Shown piece after piece: positions 41,594 through 49,787 of a stretch of DNA of 64,000 nt. The first letter of the stretch is position 1. Each line of letters starts with the position of its first letter. Source of the DNA: Nocardioides sp. SYSU D00065 (lineage in GTDB: Bacteria; Actinomycetota; Actinomycetes; Propionibacteriales; Nocardioidaceae); assembly GCF_017916425.1 (NCBI RefSeq), contig NZ_JAFMSX010000002.1, positions 862,413 to 926,412 of the forward strand, given 5' to 3'. The notes below the pieces were generated by a model, which was not told the DNA's origin, did no database searches, and saw only the letters and a list, made by a program, of their open reading frames with translations. The position numbers were made by a program, and so were the translations under genes.

Positions 41594-42109
41594 GTGCGAC
41601 GCGTGAGCCGCGGGACCTCGGAGCGCGCGCGCCGCGTCGCCCGACGCGTGACCGACCCGGAGCTGCCCATGCTGACCCTGGCCGACCTCGGCGTGCTGCG
41701 CGACGTCGACGTGGTCGGCGACTCGCACGTGGTGGTCGACATCACCCCGACCTACTCGGGCTGCCCGGCGATGGCGACCATGCGCGACGACCTGGTCCGC
41801 GAGCTGCGGGCGGCGGGGTTCGACCGCGTCGAGGTCCGGGTCAGCCTGCACCCGGCGTGGACCACCGACTGGATCACCCCCGCCGGTCGCTCGGCGTTGG
41901 CGGCGGCGGGCATCTCCCCGCCGGGACCTGCCCCGTCCGGTGACGGGCCGATCCCGCTGACCCTGCTGCCCACGGCTCGGCAGGTGCGCTGCCCGCAGTG
42001 CGACTCGCCGGCCACCGAGCTGATCTCGGAGTTCGGCTCGACCGCCTGCAAGGCGCAGTACCGCTGCACGTCGTGCCGGGAGCCGTTCGACCACGTGAAG
42101 GAGATCTGA
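41594..42109 (+). CDS. paaD: Epoxidase maturation protein PaaD
   Basis: 171 residues: a DUF59/MIP18-like domain ('RVTDPELPMLTLADLGVLR', 'TYSGCPAM') and a C-terminal zinc-ribbon-like region with Cys pairs 'CPQCDS' and 'CTSCREPF'. PaaD is required for epoxidase activity, probably in Fe-S or di-iron assembly. GTG at 41594 is two bases after the paaC stop; its TGA shares a base with the paaE ATG. Confidence 0.92.
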   Translation: MRRVSRGTSERARRVARRVTDPELPMLTLADLGVLRDVDVVGDSHVVVDITPTYSGCPAMATMRDDLVRELRAAGFDRVEVRVSLHPAWTTDWITPAGRSALAAAGISPPGPAPSGDGPIPLTLLPTARQVRCPQCDSPATELISEFGSTACKAQYRCTSCREPFDHVKEI

Positions 42110-43167
42110 TGGCGGCCTCCGCCTTCCACGAGCTGGTGGTCCGCGACGTCGAACGGCTCACCGACGACTCGGCGGCCGTGACCTTCGACGTGCCCGACGA
42201 CCTGCGCGAGCTGTTCGCCTTCGAGCCGGGCGAGGCGCTGACCCTGCGTCGGGTCGTCGACGGCGTCGAGCACCGCCGCACGTACTCGATCTGCGCCCCG
42301 GCCGGTGCCGCGCCGCGCATCGGGGTGCGCGAGATACTTGGCGGCGTCTTCTCCTCGTGGCTGGTCCACCGGGTCCGGCCGGGGGAGAGGATCGAGGTCG
42401 CCGAGCCCTCGGGCGGGCTCCGCGCCGACCCGACCACGCCCGGCCGTCACCTGTGCATCGCCGCCGGCTCCGGCATCACCCCGATGCTCTCGATCGCGGC
42501 CTCCGTGCTGACCCACCCCGAGAGCACCGTGACGATGCTCTACGGCAACCGCGAGACGACCTCGGTGATGTTCGCCGAGGAGCTGAGCGACCTCAAGAAC
42601 CTCTACGGGCCGCGGTTCGACCTGGTGCACGTGCTGTCGCGTGAGCCGCGCGACGTGGAGCTGTTCTCCGGGCGCCTCGACGCCGAGCGGCTGCGGCGCC
42701 TGCTCCCCGTCAAGGTGCCGCTCGCCGCGGTGGACCACGTGTGGCTCTGCGGGCCCCTCGGCCTCGTCGAGGACGGTCGGACGGTCCTGGAGGAGCTCGG
42801 GGTGCCTCGCGAGAAGATCCACGTCGAGCTGTTCTTCGTCGAAGAGCCGCCGCCCACGTTGCGCCACGCCGACCGGGTGGTCGAGGGCGACACGAGCGAG
42901 GTGACGCTCGTGGTCGACGGTCGTACGACCACCACGCCGATGCCGCGCGACGCGACGCTGCTCGACTCGGCCCAGGCCGTACGCGGTGACCTGCCGTTCG
43001 CCTGCAAGGGCGGGGTGTGCGGCACGTGTCGCGCGAAGGTGGTCGACGGCGAGGTGGAGATGGTCCGCAACTACGCCCTCGAGCCGGCCGAGGTGGAGCA
43101 GCAGTTCGTCCTGACCTGCCAGACCTACCCGGTCGGCGACGCGGTCACGGTCGACTTCGACGCCTAG
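42109..43167 (+). CDS. paaE: Phenylacetyl-CoA epoxidase reductase PaaE
   Basis: A 352-residue electron-transfer subunit: FAD-binding ferredoxin-reductase domain ('RRTYSICAP'), NADP-binding domain ('AAGSGITPMLSI', 'LYGNRETTSVMF') and a C-terminal plant-type 2Fe-2S domain ('CKGGVCGTCRAKV' plus a later Cys in 'LTCQTYP'). It passes electrons from NADPH to PaaA. Start is TGATG-coupled to paaD with GAAGGAG upstream. Its stop overlaps that of the convergent TetR gene by four bases. Confidence 0.95.
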   Translation: MAASAFHELVVRDVERLTDDSAAVTFDVPDDLRELFAFEPGEALTLRRVVDGVEHRRTYSICAPAGAAPRIGVREILGGVFSSWLVHRVRPGERIEVAEPSGGLRADPTTPGRHLCIAAGSGITPMLSIAASVLTHPESTVTMLYGNRETTSVMFAEELSDLKNLYGPRFDLVHVLSREPRDVELFSGRLDAERLRRLLPVKVPLAAVDHVWLCGPLGLVEDGRTVLEELGVPREKIHVELFFVEEPPPTLRHADRVVEGDTSEVTLVVDGRTTTTPMPRDATLLDSAQAVRGDLPFACKGGVCGTCRAKVVDGEVEMVRNYALEPAEVEQQFVLTCQTYPVGDAVTVDFDA

Positions 43168-43856
43168 GCGCGATCCTCGGCGCCCGGCGCCGGTGAGGCG
43201 GGGGAGCGCCCCTCGTGCGTGAGCCCGTCGAAGGCCAGCGCGGCGACCGCGTCCGCCAGCGCGTCGCCGTCGACACCCGGGCGCACCCACTCGACCAGGG
43301 AGTTCACCATCCCGAAGAGCAGGCGGCTGATCACGAGGGGGTCGAGGTCGTCGCGCACGACCCCGTCGTCGGCCGCCACGCGCACCATGTCGGCGAGCCG
43401 CTCGTCGATGCCGCGGCGCCGCGCCAGGGCCGCCTTCTCCACCGGGGTGTTGCCGTGCACCCGCAGCAGCAGCGTCACGGCCGGGAGGTGGCGTACGAGC
43501 GTGGTCACGCTGGCGTGCACCGCCGCCCGCAGCCGGCTGCCCGCGTCGACGTGCTCGGCTGCGGCCACCTCGTCGAGCGCCTCGGTGAGCGCGTCGAGCG
43601 CCTCGTCCACCGCACGCTGCAGCAGGTGTTCCTTGCTCGGGACGTGGTGGTAGATCGCGGACTTGGTCAAGCCCAGCTCGCGGGCCACGTCCCCGACGCT
43701 CGTCGCGTCGTAGCCCTGCCGGTTGAAGAGGTCGACCGCGACCCGCAGCACCGCCTGCTGGTCGTGCCCGGGGCGGCCGCGTCGCACCGGGCCCTCGCCC
43801 GACGTACCGGACTGCGCAGCGTCACCGCCGGTCCCGCCCGCGCGGATCCGTCCCAT
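43164..43856 (-). CDS. TetR-family regulator, probable PaaR
   Basis: 230 residues. A disordered Gly/Arg-rich head (1-30) is followed by a TetR helix-turn-helix ('GYDATSVGDVARELGLTKS', 'AIYHHVPSKEHLL') and an all-helical ligand domain. Actinobacterial paa clusters are typically repressed by a TetR protein released by phenylacetyl-CoA, and position directly after paaE fits that role. The ATG at 43856 has GGGAGG eight bases upstream. Confidence 0.85.
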   Translation of the reverse strand: MGRIRAGGTGGDAAQSGTSGEGPVRRGRPGHDQQAVLRVAVDLFNRQGYDATSVGDVARELGLTKSAIYHHVPSKEHLLQRAVDEALDALTEALDEVAAAEHVDAGSRLRAAVHASVTTLVRHLPAVTLLLRVHGNTPVEKAALARRRGIDERLADMVRVAADDGVVRDDLDPLVISRLLFGMVNSLVEWVRPGVDGDALADAVAALAFDGLTHEGRSPASPAPGAEDRA

Positions 43857-44137
43857 GCCGCACACCCTCCCACGATCCGTCGGCGGGCTCGAGGGCCACG
43901 CCGGTGTGCCGGTCGTCGGGCACGCGTGCGGCGCGCCTGGAGGCGCACATTTGCCGGCAGCGGGCGTGCGAGCGCTACAGTGGACGCTGCGTCCAGACGC
44001 CGTGCCCCACTGATCCCCCCTGATCCATCGGCCACGCGGATCCGACGCCCGCTCCAAACCTCCACGCCGTGGTGTGCAGGTCAGCGCCGACCCGGGCTCG
44101 CCTGCTCCGCGACGCGTACCCAGTCCGGGAGGACCCC

Positions 44138-46252
44138 TTGGCCCAGCGCCAGCGTTCACGCGGCAGTCGCCGCGCCCCTGCGCACGCCCGTCACAAGGAC
44201 AACGAGGGCATCGTCCCCGTCCTCGCGCGTGCCGTCCGCGAGCTCGAGTCCGCCGTCCAGCGCGGGCCGCTCGCGCCCGGTCAGCGGGTGCGCTTCCAGG
44301 TCGTCGCCCTGCTGGTGCGCGAGCACCGCGCCGACGTCAAGGGCTCCGTCGAGCTCACCGACGCGCAGAAGGCCGACGAGCTCAAGCGCCTCGACGGCAT
44401 CGCCACGATCCTCGCCAAGACCGCGACGCGGGACCCGTCCCTCTTCGGACTGCTCTCCGAGGACGCCGTCGTCACCGACAGCGCCCGCGACCTCCGCCTC
44501 GAGATGCTCCACAAGGCCGGCGTCGAGGCCGTGCCCGAGGAGCCCAAGCCCGACGACGAGTCCGGGCCTGGCGTGCTGGAGCGGCGCGTCATCCCGCAGT
44601 CGGTGGTGCAGCACCAGCTGGCCAACCCGTTCCTGGTGCCCGACTTCGGCATCGGGCGCGAGCGGCGCACCGTGCACGGCCGGCTGGCGACGTGGGAGCT
44701 GCTCGGCCCGCTCTTCCGCTCCTTCGAGCTGGGCGGCGCCTCGTCGTGCATGGAGCTGCCCGAGGCGACCTCGCTCACCGCGCCCGGCAAGCTCGAGCTG
44801 ATGCCGCACCAGGCGCGCCTGATCGCCGCGGCCGCCGAGGGGCACCGCACCTTCCTGCTCGCCGACGAGCCCGGGCTCGGCAAGACCGCGCAGGCGCTGC
44901 TCGCCGCCCAGGCGGCCGACGCGTTCCCGCTGCTGGTCGTGTGCCCCAACGTCGTGAAGACCAACTGGGCCCGGGAGACGGAGCGCTGGATCCCACGCCG
45001 GCGCGCCACGGTGATCCACGGGGACGGGGACCAGGTCGACGCCTTCGCCGACGTGATCGTCGTGAACTACGAGATCCTCGACCGCCACGTCGGCTGGCTC
45101 GGCTCCTTCGGGTTCCGGGGCATGGTCGTCGACGAGGCGCACTTCATCAAGAACAAGACCTCGCAGCGCTCGCGCCACGTGCTCGAGCTCTCCGAGCGGC
45201 TGCGCTCGCGCACCGCGCGCCCACTGCTGATGGCGCTCACCGGCACGCCGCTCATCAACGACATCGAGGACTTCCGCGCGATCTGGCAGTTCCTCGGTTG
45301 GATCGACGACACCAAGCCGCTGGCCCGGCTGATGGAGGCGCTCGAGGAGACCGACCTGACGCCGGCCGACCCGCCGTTCTACCCCGCGGCCCGCAAGGCC
45401 GTCATCGACATGGGCATCGTGCGCCGCCGCAAGGTCGACGTCGCCGAGGACATCCCGGCCCGCCGCATCGCCGACATCCCCGTCGAGCTCGACGACGAGG
45501 ACACCCGCTCGATCCGCGCCGCGGAGCAGGACCTCGCGCGGCGGCTCGTCCAGCGCTACAAGGCGGCCCTCGAGACCCGGCGTACGGGCTCGGTCGTCGA
45601 CGGCATCGACCACGAGCTCGTCCGCCGCGTCGCGACGTGGGAGCGCGAGGAGATGGACCAGGGCACCGGCGGGGAGAACGTCTTCTCGATGTTCCGCCGC
45701 ATCGGCCGCGCCAAGGCCGGCCTCGCCGCCGACTACGCCGCCCAGCTGGCGCGCAACGTCGGCAAGGTCGTGTTCTTCGCCCGCCACGTCGACGTCATGG
45801 ACATCGCCGAGGAGACCTTCACCCGCCGCGGGCTCAAGCACACCTCGATCCGCGGCGACCAGTCGGCGAAGGCGCGCGAGAAGGCGATCGACGCCTTCGT
45901 CAACGACCCCGACGTCCAGGTGATCGTCTGCTCGCTCGCCGCCGCCGGCGTCGGCGTCAACCTCCAGGTCGCCTCCAACGTCGTGCTGTCCGAGCTCTCG
46001 TGGACCGACGCCGAGCAGACCCAGGCGATCGACCGCGTGCACCGCATCGGCCAGAGCGACCCCGTCACAGCCTGGCGGATCATCGCCGCCCAGACCATCG
46101 ACACCCGCATCGCCGAGCTCATCGACTCCAAGGCCGGGCTGGCCGCGCGGGCGCTCGACGGCTCCGACGAGGAGGTCTCGTCCTCGGCCAACATCCAGAC
46201 CGAGGCGCTGGTCGCGCTGCTGACGGACGCGCTGGAGCGCGAGCTCGGCTGA
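44138..46252 (+). CDS. SNF2-family DEAD-like ATPase (SMARCAL1-like)
   Basis: About 704 residues. An N-terminal about 230-residue region of unknown fold precedes a complete SNF2 motor: motif I 'DEPGLGKTAQA', motif II 'VVDEAHFIKNK', motif III 'MALTGTPLIND', motif V 'GVGVNLQVASNVVL' and motif VI 'QAIDRVHRIGQSDP'. Such stand-alone bacterial SNF2 proteins translocate on double-stranded DNA and may act in repair or fork remodelling. The TTG at 44138 is chosen for the GGGAGGA just upstream; an earlier start is possible. No methylase or nuclease gene is adjacent, so a restriction or defence role is not supported. Confidence 0.85.
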   Translation: MAQRQRSRGSRRAPAHARHKDNEGIVPVLARAVRELESAVQRGPLAPGQRVRFQVVALLVREHRADVKGSVELTDAQKADELKRLDGIATILAKTATRDPSLFGLLSEDAVVTDSARDLRLEMLHKAGVEAVPEEPKPDDESGPGVLERRVIPQSVVQHQLANPFLVPDFGIGRERRTVHGRLATWELLGPLFRSFELGGASSCMELPEATSLTAPGKLELMPHQARLIAAAAEGHRTFLLADEPGLGKTAQALLAAQAADAFPLLVVCPNVVKTNWARETERWIPRRRATVIHGDGDQVDAFADVIVVNYEILDRHVGWLGSFGFRGMVVDEAHFIKNKTSQRSRHVLELSERLRSRTARPLLMALTGTPLINDIEDFRAIWQFLGWIDDTKPLARLMEALEETDLTPADPPFYPAARKAVIDMGIVRRRKVDVAEDIPARRIADIPVELDDEDTRSIRAAEQDLARRLVQRYKAALETRRTGSVVDGIDHELVRRVATWEREEMDQGTGGENVFSMFRRIGRAKAGLAADYAAQLARNVGKVVFFARHVDVMDIAEETFTRRGLKHTSIRGDQSAKAREKAIDAFVNDPDVQVIVCSLAAAGVGVNLQVASNVVLSELSWTDAEQTQAIDRVHRIGQSDPVTAWRIIAAQTIDTRIAELIDSKAGLAARALDGSDEEVSSSANIQTEALVALLTDALERELG

Positions 46253-46271
46253 GGCTTTCCCCGGCGGGCGG

Positions 46272-46366
46272 CCCCGGTGCTCTCGGTGGGGCCCCGGCCC
46301 CCTCGGTGGGAGTCCCCCGGTGCTCGCGGTGGGAGTCCCCGGTGCTCTCGGTAGGAGTCCCCGGTG
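46272..46366. repeat. Imperfect 22-base tandem repeat, about four copies
   Basis: Units begin at 46272, 46292, 46314 and 46337, with a partial fifth at 46359. The consensus is CCCCGGTGCTCTCGGTGGGAGT; lengths are 20, 22, 23 and 22. They lie just past the SNF2 stop and outside any convincing gene. Each unit can form a small CCCC/GGGG hairpin. Confidence 0.7.
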
Positions 46367-46374
46367 AGCCGGGG

Positions 46375-46420
46375 AAACTGGAGCCTCACCCCCGAAGTTT
46401 CGGGGGCGAGGCTCCAGTTT
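46375..46420. terminator. 22-base-pair inverted repeat between convergent genes
   Basis: Arms 46375-46396 and 46399-46420 (AAACTGGAGCCTCACC... and its complement) pair over 22 bases with a single G-T wobble and a two-base loop. It lies between the SNF2 and SDR genes, which converge, so it may act as a terminator in both directions. Its size and the flanking CCGGGGAA/TTCCCCGG pair also resemble a REP-like element. Confidence 0.6.
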
Positions 46421-46505
46421 GGCGTGCGAACCTCCCGTTCCCCGGAGATCCGCGGCCGATCCGACGCCGACCCTGCCGTGACCTCTGCAGCGATAGGTGC
46501 CCCGG

Positions 46506-47249
46506 TTAGGTCAGCCGCCGCAGCAACCCGACCGGCACCCGCTTCACGACGAACCCGAGCGGCGCCCACGGCCACGCAGGTACTCGGGCCGACCGCTTCT
46601 CCTTCTCGATGGCCTCGACCATGGCGCGCACGCCCTTCTCGGTGGAGGTCATCAGCGGAGTCCTGCGCGAGGTCCCGGACATCTCCGAGACGATGTAGCC
46701 GGGGTAGAGCACGGTGACCTTGATCGGCGTCCCGTGCACGTCGGCGCGGAAGCCCTCGGCCAGGTGCGCGACCGCGGCCTTCGTGGCGGCGTACGTCGTG
46801 ATGTTGCCGGGCATGCCGCGCAGCGCCGAGAAGCTCGAGACCATCACGAGGTGGCCGCGGCCCTGGCGGCGGAAGATCGCGGCGGCCGCCTCGGTCTGGG
46901 CCAGGGCGCCGATGAAGTTCGTGCGAGCCGTCTCGAGGTTGGCGTCGAAGCGGCCGGTGCCCAGCGGCTGGCCCTTGCCGAGGCCGGCGTTGACGACGAC
47001 GCGGTCGAGTCCGCCGAGTTCGGCGGCCAGCTCCTCGAACACGGCGAACACGGCGTCGTGGTCGGTGACGTCGAGCGCCGTGACCACGACGCGTACGCCG
47101 GGGTGCGCCGCGCCGATCTCGGCGCGCAGGTCGTCGAGGCGGTCGGTACGCCGCGCGCACAGCGCCAGGTCGTGGCCCAGTGCCGCGAACTGGCGCGCCA
47201 TCTCGGCGCCCAGGCCGCTGCTGGCGCCGGTGATGAGGATCGATGTCAC
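46506..47249 (-). CDS. Short-chain dehydrogenase/reductase
   Basis: A 247-residue SDR with 'LITGASSGLGAEMARQ' (cofactor), 'VVNAGLGKG' (NAG), 'MVSSFSALRGM' (Ser) and 'YAATKAAV' (catalytic YxxxK). The C-terminal 'ALGFVVKRVP'-like hydrophobic tail suggests membrane contact. The GTG at 47249 follows GGAG. It lies eight bases after the phosphatase stop and is the last gene of the acyl-CoA dehydrogenase operon. Substrate probably a hydroxyacyl-CoA or alcohol, by context. Confidence 0.86.
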   Translation of the reverse strand: MTSILITGASSGLGAEMARQFAALGHDLALCARRTDRLDDLRAEIGAAHPGVRVVVTALDVTDHDAVFAVFEELAAELGGLDRVVVNAGLGKGQPLGTGRFDANLETARTNFIGALAQTEAAAAIFRRQGRGHLVMVSSFSALRGMPGNITTYAATKAAVAHLAEGFRADVHGTPIKVTVLYPGYIVSEMSGTSRRTPLMTSTEKGVRAMVEAIEKEKRSARVPAWPWAPLGFVVKRVPVGLLRRLT

Positions 47250-47257
47250 GCGAGCTC

Positions 47258-47938
47258 CTAGCGGTAGGTGAGCAGGTCGGGGGACCCCGGGACGAGCAGG
47301 TGGTCGTGGGCGTTGAACGACACCAGCGTCGTGCCGCGCGCCCCACAGACCACCGTCGAGACGCCGCTGTTGACCGAGACCGGGTTGAGCCGCAGCCACA
47401 GGGCGGTGCGGGCGGCGACGTCGTCGGCGAGCAGCGCGGCCGCCGCCCACGCGACCGGCCCGCCGCTGGTCAGCACCACCGCCGTCGCCGAGCGCGGCAG
47501 CGCGCCGGCCAGCCGGTCCAGCGCCGTCCCGACGCGGGCGGTGAACGCGCCGAACGACTCGTCGTAGGCGTCGTCGTGCTCGCCGGAGGTCCAGCGCCGC
47601 GTCGCCTCCTCGAACCACCGCTGGAAGCCCGCCTTCTCGGACTCGCCCTCGGCGGTCGACGGCCGGTCGTGCACCGCCAGCACCTGGAGGTGGTCGAACT
47701 CGTTCCAGCCGGCGTCCACCTCGACGTCGCCGGACCAGCCGGCACCCTCGAGCACGCCGACGGCGGTCTGGTGGTGGCGCCGCATCTCTCCGGCCACGAC
47801 CACGTCGGCGCGGACCCCGCGCGCGGCGAGGGCCGCACCCAGCACGCGGGACTGCTCGTGCCCGGTCGGGGAGAGGTCGTCGTAGTCGGCAGCACCGAAC
47901 GACGCCTGGCCGTGCCGGATCAGGAGGATCCGGCTCAC
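47258..47938 (-). CDS. Histidine phosphatase family protein
   Basis: A 226-residue phosphoglycerate-mutase-like protein. 'ILLIRHGQASFGA' supplies the RHG phosphohistidine motif, 'GEMRRHHQTA' the second Arg, and 'VLTSGGPVAWAAAALL' replaces the usual second-His 'SHGG' stretch with Gly-Gly. The altered last motif may change activity. GTG start overlaps the kinase stop by four bases (GTGA). In this operon it might remove phosphate from a pathway intermediate or side product. Confidence 0.82.
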   Translation of the reverse strand: MSRILLIRHGQASFGAADYDDLSPTGHEQSRVLGAALAARGVRADVVVAGEMRRHHQTAVGVLEGAGWSGDVEVDAGWNEFDHLQVLAVHDRPSTAEGESEKAGFQRWFEEATRRWTSGEHDDAYDESFGAFTARVGTALDRLAGALPRSATAVVLTSGGPVAWAAAALLADDVAARTALWLRLNPVSVNSGVSTVVCGARGTTLVSFNAHDHLLVPGSPDLLTYR

Positions 47939-49011
47939 GCCTCGGACACCAGCCCGTCGAGCCGGCGGCCGATGATCTGCACCGCCGGCCCGAACAGGGC
48001 GTACACCTCGTTCGTGGTCTGCCCGTGGACGTAGCGGTAGTAGATCTGCTGGGCGATCACGGCCATCCGGAAGAGCCCGAACACCTCGTAGAACCGCCAC
48101 TCCTCCGGCGTCACCGAGCGGCCGGTGCGCTCGGCGTACGCCGCCACGAACTCCGCGCGGGTCAGCATCCCGGGCAGGTGGGTCGGCACCCGCCGCATGA
48201 GCTGGAACTCCTCGGTGTCGTCGGCCTGCACCCAATAGGCCATCGAGCCGGCGAGGTCCATGAGCGGGTCGCCGAGCGTGGCCATCTCCCAGTCGAGCAC
48301 GCCGACGACCTTCGTCACGTCGCCGGCGTCGAGCACGAGGTTGTCGAGCTTGAAGTCGTTGTGGATGACGCAGGTGGCGACGTCCTCGGGCTGGCGCGCG
48401 TCCAGCCACGCCATCACGGCCTCGAGATCGGGGACGTCGTCGGTGCGGGCGTTGCGGTAGCGGGTGGACCAGCCCTCGACCTGACGGCGGACGTAGCCGC
48501 GGCCCTTGCCGAGGTCGGCGAGGCCGGCGGCCTCGGGGTCGATGCCGTGCAGCTCGGCGAGCACGTCGACCGCGTCGAGGCACAGCGCGCGCGCCTGCTC
48601 GGGCGACAGCGGCACGTCGGCGGGCCACTCGCTGCGCGGGATCACGCCGGCGACGCGGTCCATCGCGTAGAAGTCGCCGCCCATCACGTCGGGGTCGTCG
48701 CAGAACGCGACCATCGGGGCGACGTAGTCGAACACCGGCGCCAGCGCGGACTGGATGACGTACTCGCGGCGCATGTCGTGCGCGCCCTTGGCCTTGGTGC
48801 CGCGCGGGGCGCGCCGCACGATGAGGTCGCGGCCCGACGGGTAGCGCAGGAGGTAGGTGAGGTTGGAGGCGCCGCCGGTGAACTGCTGCACCTCCGGCTC
48901 GGCGTCCAGACCCTCGGCGGAGCCGGCGTTGCCGCGGATCCACGCGGCGACCCGCGACACGTCGAACGCGTCCTCCGCGCGCACCTCCCGGGCGCCCGGG
49001 ACGGCGCTCAC
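47935..49011 (-). CDS. APH-family kinase, ACAD10/11- and LvaA-like
   Basis: 358 residues with the aminoglycoside-phosphotransferase fold: N-lobe 'FTGGASNLTYLLRY' and 'LIVRRAPRG', catalytic Brenner-like motif 'CVIHNDFKLDNLVL' and metal-binding 'GVLDWEMATLGDPLMD'. This branch is the one fused to acyl-CoA dehydrogenase in animal ACAD10/ACAD11 and acting as 4-hydroxyacyl-CoA kinase (LvaA) in levulinate catabolism. Here kinase and dehydrogenase are separate genes of one operon. Overlaps both neighbours by four bases. Confidence 0.85.
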   Translation of the reverse strand: MSAVPGAREVRAEDAFDVSRVAAWIRGNAGSAEGLDAEPEVQQFTGGASNLTYLLRYPSGRDLIVRRAPRGTKAKGAHDMRREYVIQSALAPVFDYVAPMVAFCDDPDVMGGDFYAMDRVAGVIPRSEWPADVPLSPEQARALCLDAVDVLAELHGIDPEAAGLADLGKGRGYVRRQVEGWSTRYRNARTDDVPDLEAVMAWLDARQPEDVATCVIHNDFKLDNLVLDAGDVTKVVGVLDWEMATLGDPLMDLAGSMAYWVQADDTEEFQLMRRVPTHLPGMLTRAEFVAAYAERTGRSVTPEEWRFYEVFGLFRMAVIAQQIYYRYVHGQTTNEVYALFGPAVQIIGRRLDGLVSEA

Positions 49012-49787
49012 GACTCGGCTCCCGCGCGCAGCTTCGCCGCCTGGTCGCGCATCACCGCGTCGTACGCCGAGCGGTCGGCCCACTTGAGGAAGTACGCCTG
49101 GCGCGCCGCCTCGTCGGGGACGATCACGTCCTCCCCGGCGTCCATGCCGGCGAGCACCGCGGCCGCGATGTCCTCGGCGCTCACCTTCGATCGCTCGACC
49201 AGGCCGGCGACGAGCCGGCCGACGGCCTCGTCGCTGCCCCGCATCGACGCCACGAGGTTGGTGCGGAAGTACGACGGGCACACCACGCTCGCCCGGATGC
49301 CGTAGGACGCGAGCTCGTGGCCGCACGTCTCGGTGAAGGCGACGACCGCGGCCTTGGTCGCGTTGTACGACGCCATGCCGGCCGGGTGCACGAGGCCGGC
49401 GAGCGAGGCGACGTTGACGAGGTGGCCCGAGCCCTGCTCCTTCAGCAGCGGCACGAACGCGCGCGTGCCGCGCACGGCGCCGAACAGGTTGACATCGGTG
49501 ATCCACTGCCACTCGTCAAGGGTGCAGAGGTCCACCCGGCCGCCGCCGGCGACGCCGGCGTTGTTGATCAGCACGTCCAGGCCGCCCCACCGCTCGCGCA
49601 CCGCCTCGACCGCGGCGGCCCAGTCGGGCTCGGACGTGATGTCGAGGACGAGGTCGATGCCGTCGCCAGCGACCCGGTCGGTGGCCAGGACGTCGTCGCC
49701 GCGCGAACGGAACGCCGCGACCAGCGCCGCGCCGAGGCCGGACGCAGCGCCGGTGACCAGCACCCGCTTGCCGTCTCCGAAGCTCAT
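49008..49787 (-). CDS. Short-chain dehydrogenase/reductase
   Basis: A 259-residue classical SDR: 'VLVTGAASGLGAALVAAF', Asp after strand 2 ('ATDRVAG'), 'LINNAGVAG', Ser in 'VNVASLAG' and 'SYNATKAAVVAF' (YxxxK). The Asp suggests NAD preference. It lies between the acyl-CoA dehydrogenase (1-base overlap) and kinase (4-base overlap) genes, so it probably oxidises the 3-hydroxy or another hydroxyacyl intermediate. Confidence 0.87.
   Translation of the reverse strand: MSFGDGKRVLVTGAASGLGAALVAAFRSRGDDVLATDRVAGDGIDLVLDITSEPDWAAAVEAVRERWGGLDVLINNAGVAGGGRVDLCTLDEWQWITDVNLFGAVRGTRAFVPLLKEQGSGHLVNVASLAGLVHPAGMASYNATKAAVVAFTETCGHELASYGIRASVVCPSYFRTNLVASMRGSDEAVGRLVAGLVERSKVSAEDIAAAVLAGMDAGEDVIVPDEAARQAYFLKWADRSAYDAVMRDQAAKLRAGAES

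Noticed and set aside
43857..44137. Possible gene or RNA in the 281-base gap before the SNF2 gene
   Set aside because: No frame with a ribosome site or stable conserved-looking structure is evident. Only a weak TTGCCG-N19-TACAGT promoter-like pair was seen.
44138..46252. SNF2 helicase as part of a phage-defence system
   Set aside because: No nuclease, methylase or other defence partner flanks it. The neighbours are paaR and an SDR gene.
46272..46366. 22-base tandem repeats as a CRISPR array
   Set aside because: Units are contiguous with no unique spacers, imperfect, and no cas genes are present.
47935..49011. Aminoglycoside resistance kinase
   Set aside because: The APH fold here is the ACAD10/11-linked type and sits in an acyl-CoA catabolic operon.
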